Source: Spongiactinospora sp. TRM90649 (GTDB taxonomy: Bacteria; Actinomycetota; Actinomycetes; Streptosporangiales; Streptosporangiaceae). From it: 64,000 nt of DNA. Within the stretch, counting starts at the first letter, position 1. The number at the start of each line of letters is the position of its first letter. Below the pieces are notes generated by a model, which ran no database searches, was not told where the DNA came from, and worked only from the letters and a program-made list of their open reading frames with translations. The translations under genes and the position numbers were made by a program. Positions 25,643 to 35,766 of the stretch are shown one piece after another. The stretch spans positions 1-64,000 of the forward strand of contig NZ_JARLTC010000043.1 of assembly GCF_029382225.1 (NCBI RefSeq), given 5' to 3'.

Positions 25643-26637
25643 GCGCCGGCTCCCGCCGAGCGCTCCTCACTGGGTGTCCGCCCGAACTGGGCGCGAAAGA
25701 CCCTGGCGAAGTGGGCCTGGCTGGAGAAGCCCAAGCGGTAGGCGATGTCGGCGATGGTCAGCTCGCGGGCGGCGGAGTCGGCGAGCTGGTGGCGGGCCCG
25801 TTCCAGGCGGCGCTGCAGGATGAACCGCGAGGGCGTGGTGCCCGAGGGCTCGAAGACCCGGCTGAGGTGGCGGGCCGAGATGCCCATGACCGACGCGACT
25901 CGCCCGGCCGTCAGGCAGGGGTCGTGCAGGTGGCGCTCGATGTAGTCCTCGGCGATGATCAACTGGCTGAGCAGGCCGGTGGCGATCGCGCCGTCGCCCG
26001 CACGGTCGAGGGCGAGCAGGCGGATCAGGTCCAGGATCGCGTCCGCGCCGCCCGGGCGCAGGCCGCCCGCCCCCGGCAGCGGTACCGGCGGGGAGGCGGC
26101 GCCGTGCGGGGTGAGCACGCCGCCCAGCAGCGCGCGCAGCGCCGACAGGAGTGTGCCCTCGTGGGCCGCGCCGCGGCCGAAGTGCATCGGCGCGGGCATG
26201 TTCCCGGCCAGGCAGGTCCTGGCGAACACCTCACGCGGGATGTCCACCAGGATCTGCCGCATGTCGGAGGAGAACCCGAACAGGTACGGCCGGCGTGTGT
26301 CGTACACCACCAGGTCCCCCGGGTTGACCGCCAGACACCCGTGCTCGTGCAGGAACACCGCCTCCCCCTTGAGCAGCAGGGTGGCGAACACCGAGTCCTT
26401 GGGCGCGGATCTGGCCTTCTGCGGGGTGCGCTCCACCACGTGGGCGTTGCCGGCGATCTCGGCGAGCCGGACGCCGTCCACCTGGAAGTTGGTCTGCCTG
26501 GCGAGCAGGCCCCGGTCGGAGTACGACGTGCACGACAGGCCGACGAGGGCCTTGCGGTTGTAGTCCTCCCAGAACCCGATGCGCTCGGTGGGCTCGACGG
26601 TCTCGGTGGTGGCCCGAGAGATCACGGCGACCGCCAT
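25639..26637 (-). CDS. AraC-family transcriptional regulator
   Basis: Predicted 332-residue regulator. The N-terminal part (about residues 20-200) is an AraC-binding-like cupin domain (LLKGEAVFLHEHG, VNPGDLVVYDTRRPY), as in FeaR/NphR-type activators. The C-terminal HTH spans residues 230-325 (AGRVASVMGISARHLSRVFE, TIADIAYRLGFSSQAHFARV). The ATG at 26637 follows GAGGGAGGA. It is downstream of, and on the same strand as, the cupin-MFS-ADH-SDR operon, with a 53-bp gap, so it may be that operon's activator. The ligand is probably a small organic acid or aromatic. Confidence 0.9.
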   Translation of the reverse strand: MAVAVISRATTETVEPTERIGFWEDYNRKALVGLSCTSYSDRGLLARQTNFQVDGVRLAEIAGNAHVVERTPQKARSAPKDSVFATLLLKGEAVFLHEHGCLAVNPGDLVVYDTRRPYLFGFSSDMRQILVDIPREVFARTCLAGNMPAPMHFGRGAAHEGTLLSALRALLGGVLTPHGAASPPVPLPGAGGLRPGGADAILDLIRLLALDRAGDGAIATGLLSQLIIAEDYIERHLHDPCLTAGRVASVMGISARHLSRVFEPSGTTPSRFILQRRLERARHQLADSAARELTIADIAYRLGFSSQAHFARVFRAQFGRTPSEERSAGAGA

Positions 26638-26690
26638 CTCGACATCCTCCCTCGTTACAGGGCATGGCAGGTGACAGCGCAACATAACCC

Positions 26691-27449
26691 TTAAACAGCC
26701 AGATATCCACCATCTACCGGTATAACTGCGCCATTAACATATGAAGCTCCCGGCGAGCACAGGAACGCGATTACCGAGGCCACCTCCCTGGGCTCGCCGT
26801 AGCGGTCCACCGGGATGCGGGCGCGCACCGCCGCCGACGCCACCGGATCGTCCAGCAGGCCCCTGGCCAGCGGCGTGACCACGAACCCCGGCGCGACGGC
26901 GTTGACCCGGATGCCGTCGGCCGCGTACTCGGCGGCCAGCGAACGAGTGAGTTGCGACACACCGCCCTTGCTCGCGCTGTAGGCGGGACGGTCCCGGCTG
27001 CCGGCGAATGCGAACATCGAGGAGACGTTCACGATCGACCCGCCGCGTTCGGCCAGCCCGCCGCGCGCCGCCTGGCAGGCGACCATCACGGCGGTCAGGT
27101 TGACCTCGATGACCCGCGCCCAGGAGGACAGGTCGTACTCGTCGCGGTCCAGGCTGACGCCCGCGCAGTTGACCAGGAGGTCGATGCCCGGCCCTGCCGC
27201 GTGGTCCGCGACGAGCCGGGTCAGCGCCGCCCGGTCGGTGACGTCCTGCTCGGCGACCGTGACGGCCTCGTGCGCCGGCAACTCGCCCGGGTCGCGGGGC
27301 GTCAGGCCGAGCGCGAGGACCCGGGCCCCCAGCTCGGCCAGCAGGGTCGCGGTCGCCGCCCCGATGCCGGAGGTGCCTCCGGTGACCACCGCGCTCCGGC
27401 CGGCCAGCAGGTCCGGGCGGAAGGCGCCCGCCGTGGACGTCCCGGTCAT
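26691..27449 (-). CDS. Short-chain dehydrogenase/reductase (classical SDR)
   Basis: Predicted 252-residue NAD(P)H oxidoreductase. Cofactor motif TGGTSGIGAATATL, NCAG in LLVNCAGVSL (variant of NNAG), catalytic Ser in NVSSMFAF, and YSASKGG (YxxxK). The substrate is an alcohol or ketone made by the operon. The ATG overlaps the ADH stop by 4 bp with GGAG upstream. It is the last gene of the four-gene operon and ends with TAA, rare in this window. Confidence 0.92.
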   Translation of the reverse strand: MTGTSTAGAFRPDLLAGRSAVVTGGTSGIGAATATLLAELGARVLALGLTPRDPGELPAHEAVTVAEQDVTDRAALTRLVADHAAGPGIDLLVNCAGVSLDRDEYDLSSWARVIEVNLTAVMVACQAARGGLAERGGSIVNVSSMFAFAGSRDRPAYSASKGGVSQLTRSLAAEYAADGIRVNAVAPGFVVTPLARGLLDDPVASAAVRARIPVDRYGEPREVASVIAFLCSPGASYVNGAVIPVDGGYLAV

Positions 27450-28522
27450 CGTGCTCCTCTTCCCGGCCGCACCAGGACCTTGATCTCGTCGCCGCGGCCG
27501 TCGAGGAGCGCCTCGAAGCCGCGTTCCACCACGTCGGCCAGCGGAATCGTCGAGGTGACGACCGCGGCGAGGTCCACGCCCTCCTCCGCCACCAGGCGGA
27601 TCAGCTCGGGGTAGACGTCGCGGTAGCCGACGGTGGTGATGATCGACTGCTCGTTGTTCACCAGGGCGAAGGCGTCCAGGCTCACGGTCTGGGCGAGCCC
27701 CACGAGCATCACCCGCCCGCCGCGCCTCGTCGCGCCCAGGCAGGTGCGCAACGTCGCCTCCGACCCCACGACCTCGAAGGTCACGTCGGCGCCCTCGCCG
27801 CCCGGCCCGGCCGCCACCCGCAGCGCGTCCGCGGCGGACTCCGCCTCGCGCACGTCGACGACCTCGGTGGCGCCCAGCTCGCGCGCGAGCTTGAGCCTGG
27901 ACGGGCGGATGTCGGCGGCCACGATCCGGCGGGCCACGCCGTACTTGGCCGCCAGCATGACGATGAGCAGGCCGATCGGGCCGAGCCCGAGCACCGTGAC
28001 GGTCTCGCCCGGCCGGATCGCGGCACGCCGCAAGGCGTGCAGCGCCACCGCGGCGGGCTCGAACACGGCCGCCTGCTCCAGTGACACGGACTCGGGCAGC
28101 CGGTGCAGCATGTAGGCGGGCAGGGTGGCCCACTCGGCCAGCCCGCCGTGCCCCATCAGCCCGGCGAACCCGAAGTGCCGGCACAGGTTGTACTCGCCCT
28201 CGGCGCACCTCGGGCACATCCCGCACCGATAGTGCGGCTCGACCGCGACCCGGTCCCCCGGCGAGAGCCCGGGGACGGCCCGCCCGACGGCGGTGACCAC
28301 CCCGCAGAACTCGTGCCCGAGGATCAGCGGGGCGGCGACCCCCGACTCCGGGTGCGGTTCGCCGACCGGGATGGCGTGCGGCCCGTCGGCGTACTCGTGC
28401 AGATCACTGCCGCAGATCCCGCAGTAGGCCACCGCGATGGTCGCCTCCCCCGGACCGGGGGCGCGCACCTCCACGTCGGTGATCCGCACGTCCCTCGCTC
28501 CATGCCAGACGGCCGCACGCAT
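27446..28522 (-). CDS. Zinc-dependent alcohol dehydrogenase (butanediol/sorbitol type)
   Basis: Predicted 358-residue MDR enzyme. Catalytic zinc ligands in YCGICGSDLHEY and GHEFCGVV; structural zinc Cys in YRCGMCPRCAEGEYNLC; the Rossmann motif is TVLGLGPIGLLIVML. The insertion before GHEFCG (HAIPVGEPHPESGVAAPLIL) is typical of 2,3-butanediol dehydrogenase-like members. I chose ATG at 28522 (GGAGG four bases upstream) over the preceding GTG. It likely oxidises a secondary alcohol in the operon's pathway. Confidence 0.92.
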   Translation of the reverse strand: MRAAVWHGARDVRITDVEVRAPGPGEATIAVAYCGICGSDLHEYADGPHAIPVGEPHPESGVAAPLILGHEFCGVVTAVGRAVPGLSPGDRVAVEPHYRCGMCPRCAEGEYNLCRHFGFAGLMGHGGLAEWATLPAYMLHRLPESVSLEQAAVFEPAAVALHALRRAAIRPGETVTVLGLGPIGLLIVMLAAKYGVARRIVAADIRPSRLKLARELGATEVVDVREAESAADALRVAAGPGGEGADVTFEVVGSEATLRTCLGATRRGGRVMLVGLAQTVSLDAFALVNNEQSIITTVGYRDVYPELIRLVAEEGVDLAAVVTSTIPLADVVERGFEALLDGRGDEIKVLVRPGRGAR

Positions 28523-29781
28523 CACGCCTCCACCGTCGCCTGGACGCCGAGTGACCGGCGGCGCAGTACGGCGGGAGCCGTCTCACGCAGCCCGAACGAC
28601 AGCGCGACCACCAGCACCGCACCGCCCGCAGCGATGAACATCGCGGTGGACAGGCCCCACTGGTCGGAGGCCCAGCCCGCGATCACCGGGGCCAGGAAGC
28701 CGCCGGCCAGCTCGCCCACGCCCATGATCAGGCCGAGCGCGGTGGCGAGCGCGCCGCGCGGCACCGTCTCGGCCGGGATGGTCGCCATGAAGAGCGTGAA
28801 GCAGCCCAGACCGGTGTAGGTGAGCACCATCAGGGCGCCCAGCAGCACCGGGTTGTCCACGAAGACGAGCGCGAACGGGCACAGCACGGCCAGGCAGCTG
28901 AACCCGATCAGCGCGGGCTTGCGCCCGATCCGGTCGGAGATGCCGGGCGTGAGGAAGCCCCACAGCACCCAGGCCACGCCGAGACAGGTCATCACACCGC
29001 TCATCGCGCCCGGCTCGAACCCCTTGACCTGGGTCAGGTAGCTCGGCGTGAACGTGATCAGGATGATGAACCAGGTCAGGTAGCAGCAGGCGATCAGCAT
29101 GCACAGCACGACGTTGCGCAGCTTGATCACTTCGCTCAGCGGCGTCTTGGGCGGCGCGGGCTCGCCGGCCGTCTCCTGCCTCCGCACCGGAGGGCGTTCC
29201 TTGACGGACTTGGCGATCCACGCCGCGATCAGCAGGCCGGGGATGATCGTGACGTAGAACGCCGTGCGCCAGCCGTACGACTCGGCCAGCCAGACCACGA
29301 CGATCGGCGCCAGGATGCCGCCGAGCAGGCCCGCGGAGGAGCCCTGGACGAGGCCCATGTTCAGGCCCCTGCGGTTCTCCCGCGACGCCTCGGCCATCAG
29401 CGACTGCGCCATCGGCAGCACCGCGCCCTCCGACGCGCCCATCAGGGCGCGGGCGGCGAGCAGCCCGGCGAAGCCGGCCATCAGGCCGGAGACCGAGGAG
29501 AACAGCGAGAAGAGCACGACCGCCACGATCAGAATGGGCTTGCGGCGGCCGATGCGGTCCGACAACCGACCGGCGACCATTCCGGCAACGGCCCAGGTCA
29601 GCGCGAGCACGCCGGACAGCGTGCCGAGCTGTGCGTTGGTCAGGCCGATGTCGGCGTCGATGTAGGGGGCGAGGAAGGCGAGCGCCTGGCGGTCGAAGAA
29701 GACGAAGCCGAATGCCAGGAACAGGATGAGGAGCAGCCGGTTCTCATACCGGGCGGCCTGCCGGTCGGTGTTGTCGTTCAT
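28522..29781 (-). CDS. MFS permease, organic-acid (ACS-like) type
   Basis: Predicted 419-residue importer with about 12 membrane segments. Motif A copies are GRLSDRIGRRKPIL and SDRIGRKPAL, and segment 1 has FGFVFFDRQALAFLAPYI, the aromatic/DRQ pattern of sugar-acid and organic-acid symporters. It starts with ATG at 29781, 7 bp after the cupin gene stop, with no clear ribosome-binding site, so translation probably reinitiates. It should import the substrate of the operon's enzymes. Confidence 0.9.
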   Translation of the reverse strand: MNDNTDRQAARYENRLLLILFLAFGFVFFDRQALAFLAPYIDADIGLTNAQLGTLSGVLALTWAVAGMVAGRLSDRIGRRKPILIVAVVLFSLFSSVSGLMAGFAGLLAARALMGASEGAVLPMAQSLMAEASRENRRGLNMGLVQGSSAGLLGGILAPIVVVWLAESYGWRTAFYVTIIPGLLIAAWIAKSVKERPPVRRQETAGEPAPPKTPLSEVIKLRNVVLCMLIACCYLTWFIILITFTPSYLTQVKGFEPGAMSGVMTCLGVAWVLWGFLTPGISDRIGRKPALIGFSCLAVLCPFALVFVDNPVLLGALMVLTYTGLGCFTLFMATIPAETVPRGALATALGLIMGVGELAGGFLAPVIAGWASDQWGLSTAMFIAAGGAVLVVALSFGLRETAPAVLRRRSLGVQATVEA

Positions 29782-29788
29782 GGCGAGA

Positions 29789-30322
29789 TCAGCGGAAGAG
29801 GGAGTTGACGTACTCGGCCCCGATGCCGACCTTCTCGTAGTGCTCACGGCACATCGCGATGTAGTCGTGCACGTCGAAGTGGCCCTGCGGGTTGCCTTCC
29901 TCGTCCAGCCAGATGAGCGGGCCCTTGACGATGAAGAACGTCTTCATCGGCTCGCCGCTGTCGTAGGCGACCAGGGTGTGCCCCTCGCCGGGGGCCTCGT
30001 AGATGAAGTCGCCCGCGGTGGCGGTCCAGGGGCGCTCCAGGTATCCCCACTTGCCGGAGATGGTGTAGGCGAACACCTCATGCGGGTGGTAGTGACGGTT
30101 GACCAGCCCGGCTTCCTTGGCGCGCAGGATGTCGGCCCAGCTGTTGTCCTTGACGTTGATCCACAGCGGCCGCGAGCCGACGGTCTCGGTGAACGGCACG
30201 TAATACCGGTCGTCGTCGGTGGCCACCTGGGAGAGGTAGACCTCGGGCAGGGCGTCGGGCTTCTGCGAGTTCTGGATCGGCTTGAGATCCTTCCAGAACT
30301 CCGACGAGGCGTTTTCGGGCAT
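29789..30322 (-). CDS. Cupin dioxygenase, 2,4'-dihydroxyacetophenone dioxygenase family
   Basis: Predicted 177-residue single-domain cupin, matching that family in length. The metal site is in VNRHYHPHEVFAYTISGKWG (His ligands and Glu), and the second cupin motif is GDFIYEAPGEGHTL. The characterised member cleaves a C-C bond in 2,4'-dihydroxyacetophenone with Fe and O2; the real substrate here is not shown. First gene of the operon. ATG at 30322 with AAAGGAA upstream. Confidence 0.85.
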   Translation of the reverse strand: MPENASSEFWKDLKPIQNSQKPDALPEVYLSQVATDDDRYYVPFTETVGSRPLWINVKDNSWADILRAKEAGLVNRHYHPHEVFAYTISGKWGYLERPWTATAGDFIYEAPGEGHTLVAYDSGEPMKTFFIVKGPLIWLDEEGNPQGHFDVHDYIAMCREHYEKVGIGAEYVNSLFR

Positions 30323-30376
30323 GTTAACGGTTCCTTTCACCCTTGGATGCCCGAGAGTGAATCCTGCCGCGACCCT

Positions 30377-30402
30377 CCGTGTCTTTCCTCAACAGGACAC
30401 GG
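30377..30402. promoter_or_regulatory. Inverted repeat upstream of the cupin operon
   Basis: CCGTGTC (30377-30383) and GACACGG (30396-30402) are perfect 7-base arms with a 12-base AT-richer spacer, 55-80 bp before the cupin start and 34 bp after the NUDIX gene end. It could be an operator for the operon or a terminator of the NUDIX gene. Confidence 0.4.
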
Positions 30403-30435
30403 GGCTTGCCCGATCCGGACCCCTTCGCCCGGGGA

Positions 30436-30972
30436 TCAGGTCAGGCGTCCGACCTGGGCGAGCGCCTGCTTGAGCAGAATGCCCTGCCCGCCCGACATCT
30501 CCTGCTGCACGGCGGGCGACGCGGCCTCCTCAGGCGTGAACCAGATCAGGTCCAGCGCGTCCTGCCGGGGACGGCAGTCGCCCGCGACGGGCACGATGTA
30601 GGCGAGTGACACCGCGTGCTGGCGGGGGTCGTGGTACGGCGAGACGCCCGCCGTCGGGAAGTACTCGGCCACGGTGAACGGCTGGGGCGAAGGGGGCACC
30701 TGGGGCAGGGCCACGGGCCCGAGGTCCTTCTCCAGGTGGCGCATGAGCGCGTCGCGGACCCGCTCGTGCAGGAGCACCCGCCCGGAGACCAGGGCACGGG
30801 AGACCGTCCCATCCGATCCGATGCGCAACAGCAGTCCCACGCGCGTCACCACGCCGCTGTCGTCAACCCGGACGGGCACGGCGTCCACATACAGGATCGG
30901 CATCCGGGCGCGGGCGGCCTCAAGCTCCTCCGGAGCGAGCCAGCCGGGCACTGTTTCGGTCATTTCGGTCAC
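30436..30972 (-). CDS. NUDIX-fold DUF4916 protein with degenerate Nudix box
   Basis: Predicted 178-residue cytoplasmic protein of a NUDIX-related actinobacterial family (PILYVDAVPVRVDDSGVVTR). The Nudix-box position reads GRVLLHERVRDALMRHLEKD. The G, first E and R are kept, but the REUxEE core is RHLEKD, so most metal-binding glutamates are missing. Hydrolase activity is therefore doubtful, and a binding or regulatory role is possible. The GTG start lacks a good ribosome-binding site. It lies between two catabolic operons without clear links. Confidence 0.78.
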   Translation of the reverse strand: MTEMTETVPGWLAPEELEAARARMPILYVDAVPVRVDDSGVVTRVGLLLRIGSDGTVSRALVSGRVLLHERVRDALMRHLEKDLGPVALPQVPPSPQPFTVAEYFPTAGVSPYHDPRQHAVSLAYIVPVAGDCRPRQDALDLIWFTPEEAASPAVQQEMSGGQGILLKQALAQVGRLT

Positions 30973-31032
30973 CGGTCAATCGTACTGGCCGGGGGCTCTC
31001 CCCACCTGGGCGACGCCACGACCGGGGGCGGG

Positions 31033-31809
31033 TCAGGTGCCGGTGAAGGTGGGCGGGCGGCGGGCGGCGAAGGCCCGGGCGCCCTCGCGGGCGTCGGCGG
31101 AGGTCCAGACGTGCTCCACCAGGGCGGCCTGACGTTCCCACTTCTCTTCCTCCGGCCAGGACGGGGCCTGGGTCAGGACGTCCTTGCCCGCCACGACGCC
31201 CAGGGGGCCGTTGGCCGCGATGGTGGCGGCCAGGTCCACGGCGGCGGCGAGGCTGCCGCCCGGGCGGGTCACGATGTTCACCAGGCCGAGTTCGGCCAGC
31301 CGGGCGACGGGGACCTCCGCGCCGGTGAGCGCCATCTCCATCGCGATGTTGCGGGGCAGCCGCCCGGGCAGGCGGAGCAGCGCCCCGCCGTCGGCCACCA
31401 GCCCCCGGCGGACCTCGGGGATGCCGATCCTGGCATCCTCCGCCGCCACGATCAGGTCGCAGGCGAGCGCGATCTCCAGGCCGCCCGCGAGAGCGAAACC
31501 CTCGATCGCCGCGATGAGCGGCTTGCGGGGCGGACGGCGGGCGAGTCCCGCGAACCCCCTGCCGGGCGTCTCGCCGGTCTCGCCGCGCAGGAACGCCTTG
31601 AGGTCGAGCCCGGCGCTGAATCCGCCCCCCGCCCCGGTCAGCACGCCCACCCGCAGGGAGTCGTCGTCGTCCAGCCGTTCCATGGCCGTGGCCAGCAGCG
31701 CGGCCGTGGCGTCGTCGATGGCGTTGCGCGCGTCCGGCCGGTCGACGACGACGGTGAGGATGCCGGGGGCGGGCGTCTCCGTCCGCACGGTGGGCGCGGG
31801 GCCGGTCAT
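31033..31809 (-). CDS. Enoyl-CoA hydratase/isomerase (crotonase family)
   Basis: Predicted 258-residue crotonase. Oxyanion-hole motifs are GGFSAGLDLKAF and EGFALAGGLEIALACDL; the second catalytic region is RIGIPEVRRGLVADGGALLR. It should hydrate an enoyl-CoA or carry out a related crotonase reaction. The ATG overlaps the VOC gene stop (ATGA) with AGGAGG four bases upstream. Last gene of the 15-gene operon. A methylglutaconyl-CoA-hydratase-like role beside an acyl-CoA carboxylase is possible but unproven. Confidence 0.92.
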   Translation of the reverse strand: MTGPAPTVRTETPAPGILTVVVDRPDARNAIDDATAALLATAMERLDDDDSLRVGVLTGAGGGFSAGLDLKAFLRGETGETPGRGFAGLARRPPRKPLIAAIEGFALAGGLEIALACDLIVAAEDARIGIPEVRRGLVADGGALLRLPGRLPRNIAMEMALTGAEVPVARLAELGLVNIVTRPGGSLAAAVDLAATIAANGPLGVVAGKDVLTQAPSWPEEEKWERQAALVEHVWTSADAREGARAFAARRPPTFTGT

Positions 31810-32580
31810 ATGTCCTCCTGGATGAGCGGGATCCGGCCGACGGGGAAGGCGGCCCCGGCGGGTCCGGTGATCGTCAGGTGTTCCACCCCTCCGGCGGCGG
31901 CGGGCCGTACCAGCAGCGTGCCGCGCGGCCAGCGGTACTCGGTGCCGCCGTCCGCCCGGCGGGCCGCCGCGCCGAGGACTCCGGCGAACAGCCGGTGCGA
32001 CAGTCCGGTCTCGGTGGTGCGCAGGGTGGTCGAGCGCAGGGTGGCGACCGGGCCGGGGGGCACCTCCCAGGCGAAGTCCCACCACCCGGGGTCGCGGCCC
32101 TCCCGGTTGCCGGGGAGCCTGGCGGGGTCGCGTTCGCGCGTGGCCAGCAGTTCCGCCGTGGGCGGGAAGCCGACCGAGGAGTCGGCGAGCTGGATGACCA
32201 CGCCGTGCACGGCGTCGGGCGGGATGAACGTCTCCCGCCACGGGAGGTGGGCCAGGTCGGTCTTGACCACGGACAGGCCCAGCCGTCCCACCTCGGCGAT
32301 GGTGTGCTCGACGTCCGGGACGGTGAACGTCAGGTGGTGCGCGCTCTCGCCGTGCCGGTCGAGGAACCGCCGCAGGAACCCCGACCCGCCGCCCGGCGCC
32401 GCGTCCATGAGCTCCAGCCGGGTGCCGCCGGTGGCGTCGCCGAGGTGGCACAGGACGTACCGGAACTCCGGCAGCACCTCCCCCACCAGCGGCGTCGCCC
32501 CGAGCCCGCGGCGCAGCTCGCCCAGCCAACGGGGCGCGTCGCGCACCGCGATGGAGGTGTGGTCGAACTCGACGCCCGGC

Positions 32581-32588
<8 letters not shown>
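31806..32588 (-). CDS. VOC-superfamily protein, methylmalonyl-CoA epimerase-like
   Basis: Predicted 260-residue protein with two vicinal-oxygen-chelate halves. The first carries the metal-ligand pattern FDHTSIAVRD, TRLELMDAAP and SAHHLTFTVPD, as in methylmalonyl-CoA epimerases. The second half (TLRTTETGLSHRLFAG, GVEHLTITG) is a weaker copy. It is next to a biotin-dependent acyl-CoA carboxylase, so epimerising the 2-carboxyacyl-CoA is the natural guess. The start overlaps the biotin carboxylase gene by 8 bp; no mutase gene is near. Confidence 0.8.
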
Positions 32589-33942
<1,354 letters not shown>

Positions 33943-33948
33943 GGCGCC

Positions 33949-34161
33949 TCAGCCCAGCGTGACGAGGAGCGCGCCTTCTTCGACCGCGTCGCCCTCCCCG
34001 ACGTGGACGGCGGTCACTGTGCCGGACTCCTCGCTCTCCACGGGGATCTCCATCTTCATCGACTCCAGGATGACGACGGCGTCGCCCTCCTCCACGACGT
34101 CACCCGCGCGGACGAGCACCTTCCACACGACGGCGGACGTATCCGACTCGATCTCGGCCAT
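33949..34161 (-). CDS. Minimal biotin carboxyl carrier protein
   Basis: Predicted 70-residue biotinyl domain protein. The biotinylation site is Lys36 in LESMKMEIPV, flanked by the half-barrel sequences GDVVEEGDAVVI and EGDAVEEGALLVTLG. Similar stand-alone carriers of about 70 residues occur in actinobacteria (for example the mycobacterial TB7.3 protein). It lies between carboxylase and carboxyltransferase genes, so it should shuttle carboxybiotin between them. ATG at 34161 with GGAG nine bases upstream; an in-frame TTG at 34176 is possible. Confidence 0.93.
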   Translation of the reverse strand: MAEIESDTSAVVWKVLVRAGDVVEEGDAVVILESMKMEIPVESEESGTVTAVHVGEGDAVEEGALLVTLG

Positions 34162-34197
34162 GGGGTGGTTCTCCAATCGACTCTTGCTGGTGGGATG

Positions 34198-35766
34198 TCA
34201 GGGGCGCAGGCTCCACTGGCGGCGCTGCGGGCCGACGGTGGAGCCGAGCCGATGCAGGGAGGCGTTGAGGAAGGCGCAGACGACCTCGCGGGTGTCGCGC
34301 GGGTCGATCATGTTCTCCACGCCGAACGCCTCCACGGTCTTCCAGGGGTCGGCCAGGGCGAGCATCCGCTCCTCGACCGCCCGGCGGTACTCCTCCGGGT
34401 TCTCGGCGGCCTCGATCTCGCGGCGGAACCCGGCCTCGACGCCGCCCTCGACGGGCAGGTCGCCCCATTCGGCGGTGGGCCAGGCGATGCGCAGGCTCAG
34501 GCCGTCGGGGCGCGAGGTGGCGGACACGGCCATGCCGTACGCCTTGCGGACGTGCACGGTGACGACCGGCACCTCGGCCTGGATGAGCGACTGGATCGCC
34601 CGCATGCCCCAGCGCACCACGTTGCCGCGCTCGGCGTTGGGGCCGACCATGAAGCCCGGCACGTCCACGAAGTAGACGATGGGCAGGTGGAAGGTGCTGC
34701 ACAGGTCCACGAAGCGGACCTGCTTCTCGGCACCGGCCGCGTCGAGCGCCCCGCCGAGGTGGCTCGGGTTGCTGGCCACGACGCCCACCGGGATGCCGTC
34801 CATGCGGGCGAAGCCGGTGCACACGGCCCGGCCCCAGCCGGGTCCGACCTCGAAGAACGAGTCGCGGTCCACGATCGCCTTGACCAGCTTGGACGCCTTG
34901 TACGGCCGGCGCCGGTTCTCCGGCACGATGTTCAGGACCTCGTCCACGCGCCGGTCCACCGGGTCCTCGCGGGGCCCGCGCGCCGGCAGCTCCCACACGT
35001 TCTGCGGCAGGTAGCCGAGCACGGTCCGCATCTGCTCGATGGCGTCGTCCTCGTCCTCGGCCAGGTTGTCGATGGCCCCGGACACCCCGGTGTGGATCTT
35101 CGCGCCGCCCAGCTCGTACTTGTCCACGTCCAGCCCGAGGGCGCGCTTGACCAGCGGCGGGCCTCCGGCGAACAGCACGGAGTCCTTGGTCATGACGGAG
35201 AAGTGGCTGAGCACGGTGCGCCCGGCGGTGCCTCCGGCCGCCGCGCCGCTGACCATGGCCAGCACCGGCACCTCGGAGAGCAGTTCGTACGACCGCTCCC
35301 AGCTCAGCGAGCTGACCAGGTAGGAGTGGCCCTTCTCGGCCTGGGCGGCGACATCGCCGCCGATGCCCTCCATGAACATGACCAGCGGGATGCGGTACTC
35401 GTGCGCCAGGTCCTCCACGAACCCGCCGAGGCCGCCCTTCATGCGGTCCAGGTAGGTCTGTGGGGCGCCGCCGCGCACGGTGAAGTCCTCGCCGCCGATG
35501 GCGACGGGACGCCCGGCGAACTCGCCGAGCCCGCAGACGTAGCTGGCGGGGAGCTTGCCCTGCGTCACTCCGGTGGCGTCCACGTCCTCGTAGGCGGCGA
35601 ACTCGCCGACCTCGTAGAACCGGCTCGCGGCCCGGTCGATCCGCTCGCGGACGGTGTACCGGCCCTGCGCGTGGGCGCGGTCCACCCGCCGCTGCCCGCC
35701 AAGGGCGCGGGCCTGCTCCCGGCGGCGGTCGATCTCGGCCAGTGCCTCCTTCCAGGTGAAGGTCAT
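34198..35766 (-). CDS. Acyl-CoA carboxylase carboxyltransferase (beta) subunit
   Basis: Predicted 522-residue carboxyltransferase of the propionyl-/methylcrotonyl-CoA carboxylase family, with two crotonase-like halves. N-half CoA-binding text: FTVRGGAPQTYLDRMKGG, MVSGAAAGGTAGRTVLSHFS, FAGGPPLVKRAL. C-half: VVASNPSHLGGALDAAGAEK, FVDVPGFMVGPNAERGN. It moves CO2 from carboxybiotin to an acyl-CoA; the acyl group cannot be read from sequence. The ATG overlaps the ligase stop (ATGA). Confidence 0.94.
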   Translation of the reverse strand: MTFTWKEALAEIDRRREQARALGGQRRVDRAHAQGRYTVRERIDRAASRFYEVGEFAAYEDVDATGVTQGKLPASYVCGLGEFAGRPVAIGGEDFTVRGGAPQTYLDRMKGGLGGFVEDLAHEYRIPLVMFMEGIGGDVAAQAEKGHSYLVSSLSWERSYELLSEVPVLAMVSGAAAGGTAGRTVLSHFSVMTKDSVLFAGGPPLVKRALGLDVDKYELGGAKIHTGVSGAIDNLAEDEDDAIEQMRTVLGYLPQNVWELPARGPREDPVDRRVDEVLNIVPENRRRPYKASKLVKAIVDRDSFFEVGPGWGRAVCTGFARMDGIPVGVVASNPSHLGGALDAAGAEKQVRFVDLCSTFHLPIVYFVDVPGFMVGPNAERGNVVRWGMRAIQSLIQAEVPVVTVHVRKAYGMAVSATSRPDGLSLRIAWPTAEWGDLPVEGGVEAGFRREIEAAENPEEYRRAVEERMLALADPWKTVEAFGVENMIDPRDTREVVCAFLNASLHRLGSTVGPQRRQWSLRP

